The notes beneath the pieces are model-generated. The model was given only the letters and a program-made list of their open reading frames with translations. It was not told where the DNA came from and did not search any database. A DNA stretch of 64,000 bases from Actinernus sp. WN-2022 (lineage: Eukaryota; Cnidaria; Anthozoa; Actiniaria; Actinernidae): positions 79,140,861 through 79,204,860 of the forward strand of contig JAOWCC010000019.1 of NCBI GenBank assembly GCA_030867875.1, read 5' to 3'. Of the stretch, positions 44,310 to 54,662 are shown piece after piece. A program made the translations under genes and the position numbers. The number at the start of each line of letters is the position of its first letter. Within the stretch, counting starts at the first letter, position 1.

Positions 44310-46390
44310 AGGACCAAGAGGCCAGTCTAGTATTAGGTACTAGTGTAAATGTATTTCATTTAGACCCTGGACTTGATGCACAAGCGTATCCATGCATGCA
44401 GTAAACACAGGGTAGATGTAGAGGTAGTGGGCATCTCTCAGAGGACTAGAAGTGAGGGGACATTCATGAGGTTTTCATTTCTATCTTTTCCTTTACTTCT
44501 CCTTATGTAAATCTACAGTTAGGATGTAATCCCTGTTATTTAATTAAATTTCAAGTGTCAGGAAATTCATTGTTAAAATGAAATTATACGCGCGTACAAC
44601 CGCGCGTTGACTTTATGTTGTCTAATGTCAACTGCCAAATTATTTCACGTCCGTCAAGCTAATTTTACGTGCGTTTCACAAAGTAACGTAGCTATCGCGA
44701 TAACGTCTTCAGAACAGGTAATCTTTTTACGGACCCGGTCACAGGGAGCCCAGCTCCGTTCCGAGGGAACGCACGCACGGAGCGCGAGCGTAAATATTAT
44801 CACGATTGGGGTGGGGCGGGGAGTGAAAAAGAAAAAAAGAGTACCTCTTCCGCGTGACAATCCTTAGAAACAGAACATGGGTGGGCTCCCTGTGGTCCGG
44901 TCTGCGTTTCAGTTTCATCACGTGACACCTTGGGAGCATTGATGCCATTTTTATTTTGATCATAAGTTGATTTGCGGTGCTTGTGAAAACCGACAGATCC
45001 AAACCACAAAAATGAGAAAGAGAACGCCAGGCCTGCACTCTGTAGGATGCTGTAAATCGAGCAGCAAGCAAAGCTAGCCGAATTTATTTCACCAGAGAGT
45101 GATACTAGCTCTGGAAAAAGTCTTTCACCCAAAATATTTTATTGTATTTATGCCTTCCCTTTAGTCTATGTCGAAGGTAGAATAACAGAACAAAACTCCT
45201 GTCTTCAGCATTCGCCATGTTTTTTTGTCACGCGCATTTCATTTTCCGCATAAACCACCAGGTCTGTAAAATACTGCGCATGTCCAGTCAGCGGTAGAAA
45301 TCGCGGGAGCAGGCCTAAATGCTCCTAAATGGTTTATGTACAGAATCTCGACACGTCACAGAAAAAGAGCGGGATTAACTCATTCGGGTCTTCTTAAAAA
45401 ATTGGAAAAATGGGTTGTTTTGGATTTAATTTTGTTATGTAATACATATTCACAATAATATGGAAAGCTATATGTCGTTATGAAGCCTGGTGAATAGACT
45501 TTCAAAATTGGGCTTCACTTTTCGAATGTGACATAATTTGATTACCATATGTTCACATAAATTAGCATAAATTATTGAGAAATTACTACAACATTTGACA
45601 AAAACTGAACTGGATTCCACAAAATGTGTAGTATAATAAAAAGTTGGAAGCAAAAAGTTACATTGATGTATTGGCAACATCTCTAGCACATCTGGCTGAA
45701 GTAGGACGAAAGAAATTGAAACAATTATATTTACGGTCACGTGCATACTACCCAAAAATGTCATAATATAGGAAAATTCGGAAAATAATAGAATAAATAA
45801 TAAATATTCACCAAAAAGGAATACCACATTGAACTCTTTTACTTTACTCTCATAGTACAACAGATTGACCAAATTTAAGTGATTTCTAGTTGTAAACAAA
45901 GGTCAACAGACTAATTTGCATAATTATAAAAAATATATATAGGTCACTTATTATTAGTAAGTAAACTACCTAAGTAAAATAATATTTTTAGATATAAAAA
46001 CTCAAAAGGCAAAATATCAACTCTCAAAAGTATACATAACATAATACATAATGCATAGTTTCATTTATACTAAAGCAGAAGTCTTAGCAACGCCAAAACA
46101 ATGATTATGCATAAATTATAAATTCGCACAAGGTCACATTTCATTCACCTTGTGGCGTAAAATATCGGATTGAAAATGCTTGCCCTGTCCAAGAAAACAA
46201 TTCTATCCTCCAGATATGTTCTCAATGATATGTCGAGACGAGGTTTCAAACAGGTCTAACTGTCGAAAATCGCAAGAGTTACGAGTTTAGTAGTGGCTCT
46301 GGCATGATAATTATTTTAAAATGGAAACTTGAACTTTTTCGTAACAATGCTATGAAGTGCAAATTTAGTGTGAATCGCGCGCGAGCGGTC
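44310..46390. other. Unassigned stretch
   Basis: About 2.1 kb. It contains a GC-richer patch (44730-44830) and AT-rich DNA with a 143-codon minus-strand frame (45468-45899) that looks like compositional chance. No gene or repeat family recognised. Confidence 0.35.
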
Positions 46391-46396
46391 AAACAA

Positions 46397-46738
46397 CACA
46401 GCGGTCAAATGTCTGCGTATGCGTATTACTGTCAGTTTCGGTGTGCGGCTGCTCCAATTTCCCGCGCAAAATTACTGTAAAATTACTGGTGTCACTAAAA
46501 ATCAAGAAAGTTACGTTAAAGTCAAGCTTTTAAATTTCACAGCTTTAGCCATTTACCGTTACATACCAGTTTTACAGATTTTTTCAACATTTAACAAAAA
46601 GGTTCTAAAAGGTTACTGGTTAGAAAATGGGTGTGTTGGACAGAATACCAATACAGGCTCAACAGAAAAATATTCTCATAAGGTGCACACGATTGAATTA
46701 CCTTGGTTTAAGGTTTCCATTCCAGAAAATAAGCAAGG
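46397..46738 (+). repeat. Dispersed repeat, copy 1
   Basis: Shares CAGCGGTCAAATGTCT, CAATTTCCCGCGCAA, AAGGTTACTGGTTAGAAAAT and GTTTCCATTCCAGAAAATAA with 59258-59550 in the same order. Class unknown. Confidence 0.65.
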
Positions 46739-47189
46739 TTAGCACCGGTTAACACCAATACACAACCACCACGTGCGCAATATGTCAGCCATTTTGAAAA
46801 TATTAGTTAGCGCTTGCGCAGACACCTCGTTCCCAGGGGTCTTTACGCGCCTAATCCAAGATGGCGTCGAAAGAACCCCTGGTACAGGCTGGTCATGTGA
46901 CCCAAAAATATGCCCAATATATGGGCATATTTTGAAGAACATCTGCTATCTTGGATTCATCATCGCTGAAGAACGGTTAATGTATGATCCCAATGAATTC
47001 CAACCGTACATTATTCTACTTGTACCCAGTTTAGAAGCGAGTATTAAAAAAGGCAAAAACGCTAAGTACTTATGAATTTGCAGTTGTTTTCACAGGCAAC
47101 CCAAGCTCTAATTGTGTGTATTTGTCAGTATATATATAGGGGATCTACTAAATGGGGAAAATCACGATTTTTACCACTATTGATAGGTT

Positions 47190-47600
47190 AAAATCAACTT
47201 CTAAGGATCTGCATTGTTATTTCTCTTCCGCTGTACCAAAGGCGAGATTTTGCTTGATACCTCCGAGTTTCTGCACTTCTCTAGCTCTAGGACTCGTAGA
47301 GGCTCGTCTGGCTTGGATCTATCTCTCCATTCAGCCCGTACTTCTACGTTCTGTGACTCTTTTTTTGTGCGTATCTGTCCGCTTTGGAATTCCCTACCTC
47401 TAACTGTCCGTGCTTCAGAATGTACTGCTGCCTTTAAGACTCGTCTTAAAACTTTACTCTCCAACTGACTTCTATCCACTTTTGACGTCGACAATATTCG
47501 AACCTGGCGCATTATCTGTCCGCTTTGTCGTCGTCCTAACTTATCATCCGTCTGTAAATGTTAAGCTGCTGCTCTTATGCTTTGATATGTGCTTGCGTTT
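47190..47600 (+). mobile_element. LINE reverse transcriptase C-terminal fragment
   Basis: The frame from 47214 reads SSRTRRGSSGLDLSLHSART and FCDSFFVRICPLWNSLPLTV, then a tail FKTRLKTLLSN and a stop. This is the usual C-terminal arrangement of LINE reverse transcriptases, from a different lineage than the fragment at 34845. 5' truncated. Confidence 0.78.
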
Positions 47601-47608
47601 GTTCTTTT

Positions 47609-48038
47609 AGGGACCGGCCATTTATTAGAGGGGGGGGTGGGCTGGTGCAAATGGGGAGGGGGTCATACCTTTTTGTGCACCAAATAATGGGGGGCTGCAC
47701 AAAATTCTGCAACCATTTCTGAGGGGCCATGTAATTTTGTGCATTCCATTTTCCTTTCTACTAAAGAAAACAGTCCTGAAGGGATCAACCACAATCAAAT
47801 TTATTATCAAAAATGATATAACAAAACAACAAAATCTGGTGTATAACAGTCCTTCACTCTATTATAAATGTTATTGTGATTTAGGGTGGGTCATGTCATT
47901 TCATGTGCACTCTCTTGGGGGGGCCACATTATTTTATGCAGTGACATGAGCAGGGCCACTTGAAATTATGTTAAGGAAAATGAAAATGCACCAGCCCACC
48001 CCCCCCCCCCCCCCCCCTCTAATAAATGGCCGGTCCCT
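47609..48038. mobile_element. MITE with G-run/C-run ends
   Basis: Ends AGGGACCGGCCATTTATTAG followed by a G-run, and the exact inverse with a C-run before CTCTAATAAATGG. GGGCTGGTGCA extends the arms. About 430 bp, non-coding. Confidence 0.85.
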
Positions 48039-48166
48039 TATCAGTGGAAGTTATATATAGCTGTTCTAGGTTTTACGCTCTAACAGATTAAATAGATTGT
48101 ATTGTAGATTCTTTATCCCTTATCGTTTCCGTTCATTCTTTCATTATTTGTCTATATTACTTTTCA

Positions 48167-48910
48167 TATATATATCTGCCATGTTTTCACAAAAGGACCC
48201 TTAGAACCTAAGACTCCCTTTTGTGAAAACATGGGTGATCTTGTGTGCCTTTAGCTTTAAAAGCCAGTAACTCGTGTTTTTGCCGTTTTCGTGAAAGGGC
48301 AAATGACAGTTTAAGCCTTTCTATCGCATAATTTATTTGTGTTAGATCTATCCCATAATTTCTTTATTTGAGAGCTAGAGGTTAGGGTTAGGACAGACAA
48401 AGGCCATTTCTGGTATTTTTACTCAAAATACAGCAGAATTCCATCGATTAAACTTAATCTAAAGGAAGAGACCGTTGTATTGCCGTGTAGTGCATCGAAA
48501 TCCACTAAAAGCTCGAGAAATGGCGCCACTTTGAAATTTAGGTTACACAAGTAAATTAATGTGTACCTGTTGGCTCTAAAAGCCAGTAACTCACTTTTAA
48601 ACGTTTTCATCCAAAAAATGCACTTTTTTCTCAGACCTAGTGGGAAATGTACATCTTACACTAAGCAAATCGTTGCGCCATACGTCAGGCAAAGTTGGTT
48701 TTTCGCGAAATTTTTGGAACTACTCCTCCCCTAGAGATCAATTATTGGAAAGAAAGGCCAGAAAAGTCTTAAACTGTCATTTGCCCTTTCAAGAAAACGG
48801 CAAAAACACGAGTTACTGGCTTTTAAAGCTAAAGGCACACAAGATCTGCCATGTTTTCACAAAAGGACCACCTAAGACTCCCTTTTGTGAAAACATAGGT
48901 GATATATATA
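48167..48910. mobile_element. Inverted-repeat element with a hairpin at each end
   Basis: Each end holds a small palindrome (TGTTTTCACAAAAGG / CCTTTTGTGAAAACA). The arms then continue in inverse orientation through GGCACACAAGAT, AAGCCAGTAACTCGTGTTTT and GGGCAAATGACAGTTTAAG. About 740 bp, no transposase. Confidence 0.75.
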
Positions 48911-49069
48911 TTTTTGCTACGTTTTCCACCATCATTGACCGGTGCTCGCGTGGAGGCAAACCTGGTAAGGGACTTCGAGTCCTATTGTTTCTTCTCCCGT
49001 GACCCTGTGTCCGAATGTCATCAATAAATAAATAAATAAGAAATAAACATACTTTTGCTCAATCTGTTG

Positions 49070-49447
49070 TCCTTGGTCGATTCCCAAGGTGACGTCATTT
49101 AATTAATTCGACTTTACAATAATTTGAATAAAAACTTACAATTTCACTAATAACTTTGTTTTCCTTTACTAACAACTCATAAACTGTATATTATCTAAAA
49201 ATCGATGTTTTTGTGATAGAAAGGTGCCATGGAGAATAATGCATTAATGAGATGACGTCACCTCGGGAATCGACCTAGGCTTTTACTTACGCGGTCATGG
49301 ATCAGGAAAGGTCACGTTTCCACGATTTCAAACAAGCGTAGAAGATAGAGTATTCCCTGTAAACCAAAAATTTCTTCGCAGAGGTATTCAAAACTTTTCG
49401 GAGATTCATAGCTATGAAAATTGCACGAAGGCTCGTATGCACTTTAA
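49070..49447. mobile_element. Truncated copy of the 8181-8738 foldback
   Basis: One full arm (TTTTACTTACGCGGTCATGG to CACTTTAAG) plus the centre and only the inner end of the other arm (49075-49110). Confidence 0.75.
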
Positions 49448-49502
49448 GATGTCACACATGAACTTGGATGAGTGCACTTTGCGACTCTAATAAACACGTA
49501 TT

Positions 49503-49632
49503 CAGGGGCGTAGCTAGGCAGTAGCTACCGGTTTTAAGGGCCCCCTCGTAAAATAAATACGAGGCCAAACAGGGAATTTTCGTCTCAAAGTGTACGCACG
49601 TGCGTATATGCGTACAGGAAGCTACACCCCTG
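49503..49632. mobile_element. Small MITE with CAGGGGCGTAGCTAGG end
   Basis: Ends CAGGGGCGTAGCTAGG and GCTACACCCCTG. GTATT flanks both sides (49498-49502 and 49633-49637). The end sequence is of a type common in hAT-like elements, but a 5-bp duplication is shorter than the usual 8. Confidence 0.65.
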
Positions 49633-49740
49633 GTATTACCTCTCATGATCTGACGTCACACTAACGGCCCAGAATGCAAAGCTATACGTAAATGAGAGCT
49701 GAGAAGTTCAAGGACTATGGCAAAGCTGATACAACGTTCA

Positions 49741-49796
49741 TTATATATTGAATATAATATTTCGGCTTGCCAAACCAGCCTTCTTCGTACTAGATT
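49741..49796 (-). repeat. SINE-like 3' motif
   Basis: On the minus strand ACGAAGAAGGCTGGTTTGGC and AAGCCGAAATATT match the 3' part of the repeat at 2201-2590. It abuts the TTAA element at 49797. Confidence 0.55.
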
Positions 49797-50239
49797 TTAA
49801 AGTGCATATGAGCCCATTTTTTATCGTTAAAATCGATTCTACATCAAGTAAAATAGTTGAATAGTAAAATATTTCTTAATTTGAGTGTTGCGTCTATGAG
49901 TTATAAAGGTTTATACTTCGAATACGCTAATGGTGCCACGTCAAACAGGGGATTTTTTGTCACTTCATTCTATTTGTGAATGAAACTTACTTCTGATTTA
50001 GACAAAATATTTGGTAAAATCACTGATATAAGCTTCAAATATAACATGTTTATAAAAGGTCATTTCTCTCTACCAGCAAGTTGTTGTATAATACATTATT
50101 CCCTGTTTCACGTCACGTCATTAACCTATTTGAAATAGAAACCTTCAAAACTCAAATCAAGAAATATTTTACTATTCACCTATTTACTCGATGTAGAATC
50201 GATTTTAATGATAACAAGATTGGCTTCATATGCACTTAA
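49797..50239. mobile_element. TTAA-flanked foldback element
   Basis: Ends TTAAAGTGCATATGAGCC and GGCTTCATATGCACTTAA. The arms run about 95 bp with shared AAAATCGATTCTACATC and TAGTAAAATATTTCTT blocks. Third member of the TTAA+AGTGC group in this window. Confidence 0.82.
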
Positions 50240-53200
50240 ATAGTTTTGACAAAGGATAAAACATGTCAGGTATATGTGGAGAATGTCGCAATACAGAAAA
50301 GAAGAGGCATTATTACGTCATTTACATGCCGTTATTTACAAACAACCTGCTGAGTCTGCGTGATCTTTTCATGGTCAGCGGTTTTACTTTGGTTTGGTTG
50401 AATAAACAGTCCATTTTCTTCAGCACAGGTATGATAGGAATGTGATGCTTCAGTATCAAACATACTAGTAAATCTCCGCTTAATTACCAAGTGGTGGTAC
50501 AAACATATACGAGATTCACTTAATATTACATTAGATGAAAACTACCAGTTATAACTCGTTACTGTTTATTCAATCCCAAGGAAAGGTTGAGTGTAAATGC
50601 TACGTATGCTCTTCAAAACAATACATTTATTTTAGATAAAGAAACGGATTCTCATATCAATTCACCTGTACACAAAATACCGCCATTTTATTGATTGTCT
50701 CTTCTGACAAGCATTCAGAGATTAGTTATCCTCTTAATTAATATATATATTTAGGCAATCTTAAAAGCGGAGCTCCCAATTATCTGAACTGAGCTATCGA
50801 CGCGAAGAAAGGAGAAATTATATAAAGAAAACAAAGATGAAAACGCAAAAATAACTGGTAGATTCAAGGGAAATCAGTACAAAGGTTTAGAAGAAGAAAA
50901 AAGAAAGGAAAAAGTATCACCAAGGTTTCGATCCGAGCCGCCTAATGTTTTCAACAGTGCGCGCGCAGATGCAGTACTTTTTCAGGCACGTCGCTCGCCG
51001 CGCGCGCGTCGGGGTCTGGGCGCGAGGCAAACCGGAAGTCGGCCAATTTTTACTCTCATCCTAGATCTATGGTGCTCCGCTCACGTGGGAGCTCCGCTAT
51101 ACGTTGGCTTCTGATGTTTACACTGGAAACGTTGAACGTTGGATGTTATTTAATGGCTGTACGAAACGTCCATGCGAAACTCAAGAGTAGATTTGCGCGA
51201 ATTTCTTGTCCATCTCATCTCATTTTGCCAGGTCTTCAACGCGTGCAGTTACAGTTTACTGTTAAGATGAGCGTAGCTGTTATTTCTGATGAAGACGAAG
51301 AAATACTATGAATTACATGCAGATTGTAGATACATTTGTAGATAAGTAAATACTTTATTATGCATTAGGCGTCTGTTATGTTTAGTTTAATAGGAGTTTA
51401 AAACGAAGCACCTCGATGGGTTCCGGCCGAATGCTCCTTCATTTTGTATCAAAAAGTGCGGGAAATATTATTATGAGAATTTTCTCAGTTGAAAGCTACA
51501 GTGAGCCGAATTAACAAAGTGCTTAGCCGGGCAACTTATTTTCCAAAAGGACTATTTGCCGTTGAATCCATCATTGTCTTCACACAACTCAACTGTGACA
51601 TCCCAGCCAACTACGACTTGCGTGAAGTCAGTGTTGATTTCTGGAGTTCTCGGGCCGAATTACCAGCCCAGCCACCTGAACGACCATGTCTATATTAGAC
51701 AGGTTAGGCTGAGTTAGCTACCGCCAAAATAGAATCACCGACATGAGAAATAATTCTTGGATATTTCTCCTTTGACAACTAGCCACTAATAGCTATGACG
51801 ATACGAATTACGTTTTCTTGATTTGCGTTGGAATATACGCGGGATTGATTGTAGCTATCAACACCTTAGCTTTCTCGAGTAGCTGCATTACCTAACGAAA
51901 CCTTCAAAACAATATCCATAGGTTTAAGAACATATGTCAAGTCTCTTTTGATAGATTACGCCTGCCTGCCTCTAAATAGCGATCAAGGCCTCAGGAAAAA
52001 CAAAACAAACGAATTTACTAACGTACGCATGCGGTAAACTATCTTTACGGTCACATCACAAACGGTGTTAGAGTTCTATCTCATGCTTGTCAAAGGTGTC
52101 AACAATTTCCATTGCTTTTCTCTACCTTATGTAATGATCGTTTTTCAAAGGTACCATTACAAAAATACTAAAAAACTATGGTTTCCTCGTTGAACATTTT
52201 GTAGTAAAACTATTCATCCATTCAAATGAAGGAACTCCAAACAAACGCAATGTTAAACCCAGTTGTGCGTTTTGGTGGAACGGACCGTGCAACGATCCTT
52301 CCTAGACCGGAACAGGTCTAGTTCGTGCTAATTTTGTCGAAAGGCTTGATCACGGAGTTAAAAACCATACCACACATGAACGACTACCAAACCACTCATG
52401 GAACATTAACCGTGTGCTAAGTACACAATACTAACAGTGCCGCTTCTGTATGATGAAGTTAACAAGTGCAGTACGTGGTTAAAACCTTCGCAGTGAATTA
52501 AAAACCTTTTTGATTTATTTGTATCCCATGATCTCTAAAAAATGTAAAGGGCGTGAACCTTTGGAATCTAATTAAACCCAACATGATAGATTTATTAAAC
52601 TTCCCATAAAGATCCAGCTTTGGAAGCGGATTTAACGCTAGAATCATGATTACAAATAAGTATGCGATCGTTTCTTTTAGTTTGTATTTCCAATCAACTC
52701 AATGTTACCTATTCAGTTCCATGTAAGATTATGTGGCAGTTTGCAGGATGCATATACAAACATCACCTTTTCGTAAGATCATGATGCCTTCATTAACAAG
52801 ACCAACTCTTTTAAACCGATGAAGTGCAGATATTGTCTACTTTAAACGCAGACGATGCCACTCTATTTATTTCTGTATCTGTATATTGTTTAACACTCGT
52901 TGTCAGGTTGTTGTATTGAGGAATGAAACAAACTATAAGCGTCACCTGCTTGTAGTGACAGCGGTAATCAAACAAATCTAAACAAACGGTGGCTTTATTG
53001 CCCAAATATAGTAAGCTCATCAGTCAAGGTGATGTTCGCGTCCGTAAGGGACTTCTGTTAGATCGCGCAGCGCTAAGAACGGAATGGCGACCAAAATGGA
53101 GGTAAGACAAGGCGAAAACAAAAACCCGGGCGGGTAGTCCAATAGGGCTTAACCAATTTAAGGCGTTAATATTACGGCCGAGTGTACTTTCTTGACTCTG

Positions 53201-54659
53201 ATGGGTTGGGGTCAAAAGGACCATGCAAATGTCCTAAACTTGAACAGAGAACTCGCTTTGTGATTGGCTGATAGGGTGCGAGGGAGGCTTGATCTTGTTG
53301 GATTCACCAGGTTCTACACGAGAGGCGATTTTTATTATTAAATAGCAATCGAATTATATCAATATTACCTAAGAGTCACTCTGGATCATGACATAGTCAT
53401 TGTTTTGGTGCACGCTCAATTGCATCACGGTTTCTGATTGGCTGTTTCAGACATAAGCAAGCTAAGCTTACATTACGTAATATAAAATAAAATGTGATCC
53501 TTTGTAATGCCACGTCAGGCGGACAAACGTGGATTGGTCATTTTCCCGGCGCAGACGCACTGCCAAAGGGACTTGAATATTGAAACATTTCAGCTTGTGC
53601 TTACGGTCATACCGCCTCCCTGAGTTGAATCGAGTGACAACCCGGATAAAAGTGTTGTCACAGGTTAGTTGAATCCACGATCTACATAAACAATTTGGGA
53701 TTAACATATGAGGAGTTAGCTTGGGATTTTGTGGGAGCGAATACCTTAGGATCAACGCACGGTAAATACTTTCCATACATTGGGATTATATCCGCAGACG
53801 TGTGTGACCAACTGTTTGGTGATCTAACATTGGCGATCATTCCGTACTTCTCAATCGAGTGGGTCTTGGTTAACATATTGGTAATTTCTAGTTTTATTCA
53901 AGCAACTGAGTGTAACCCTGTATGGAATGTTCTTTCCGTAAAACACTTATTTGCTTGGATGTTGGGGAATTCTCAACGGGAATATTGTTTAATGTTGGTG
54001 TATTGTTTGAGTACGAAATGACGCCACTTTGAAGTACAATTAGTCAGTAAATTGTCCCAGAAAAAAATTAATCTTTGAAACAAAATGTCATGTGGTATGG
54101 CAAGGCTATAATCTAGAAACTCGGGTTAACGTTTGGATTTATTTAGTTACTATATTCAGGGTCAAAGATAGCTATGTTATAGACGTTGAATATGATTACG
54201 GACGGTCTATCAATAGACGTTTTCTATTTTAACTATGGGAAATACCTTAATAATACACTAATTAATCTTACACCTAGAAGCTCACAATGTTTCCCATTGC
54301 TCTTTTGATGATTTTATTGCGGAAATTTGATTTCCAAGCGGAATTTCACGACTCGAACAACAGGATTCAGACAAAAGAATCGAGATAGAAGTTCTGAGGT
54401 AATGTTGCGTAGAAACAAGCCAAACAACAATTCAACCCGACTAAAAAATCTTGATATACTAAATTTAGTTATCAATTTCTTTACTCATTACATTAAAGGG
54501 AGCTTTTAGCGTTTTTTTCTCGATGAATTTTTAGCGATTTTTGACGTGAATTTTTACGGGGTAAGGTGGAATCATAACTCAGCAATAATTAATAAGCATG
54601 TGAGAGAAGTGCCAATGATTTGTTTTCTGATCTAGTTTTATATCCATTCTATTTTCTAG
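50240..54659. other. Unassigned DNA upstream of gene C
   Basis: About 4.4 kb. A short GC-rich patch (50945-51060) and several short frames have no recognised content. The 5'UTR exon and promoter of gene C should lie here, because an acceptor (TTTTCTAG) ends at 54659, but I could not choose a donor. AGCCAATCAG (inverse) is at 53434-53443. Confidence 0.4.
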
Positions 54660-54662
54660 GGC

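Noticed and set aside
44739..45132. Two overlapping 110-codon minus-strand frames
   Set aside because: Overlapping frames of equal length without motifs in a GC-richer patch; no basis to choose either.
45468..45899. 143-codon minus-strand frame
   Set aside because: AT-rich region, Phe/Leu/Ile-rich translation and no motif; likely chance.
53070..53105. ATGGCGACCAAAATGGAG followed by GTAAGA, resembling the first exon of a gene
   Set aside because: No downstream exon, promoter or conserved protein could be linked to it; a possible 5'UTR exon of gene C could not be excluded but has no positive support.
53695..54021. 108-codon plus-strand frame upstream of gene C
   Set aside because: No domain, no splice link to the signal-peptide exon, and composition typical of chance.
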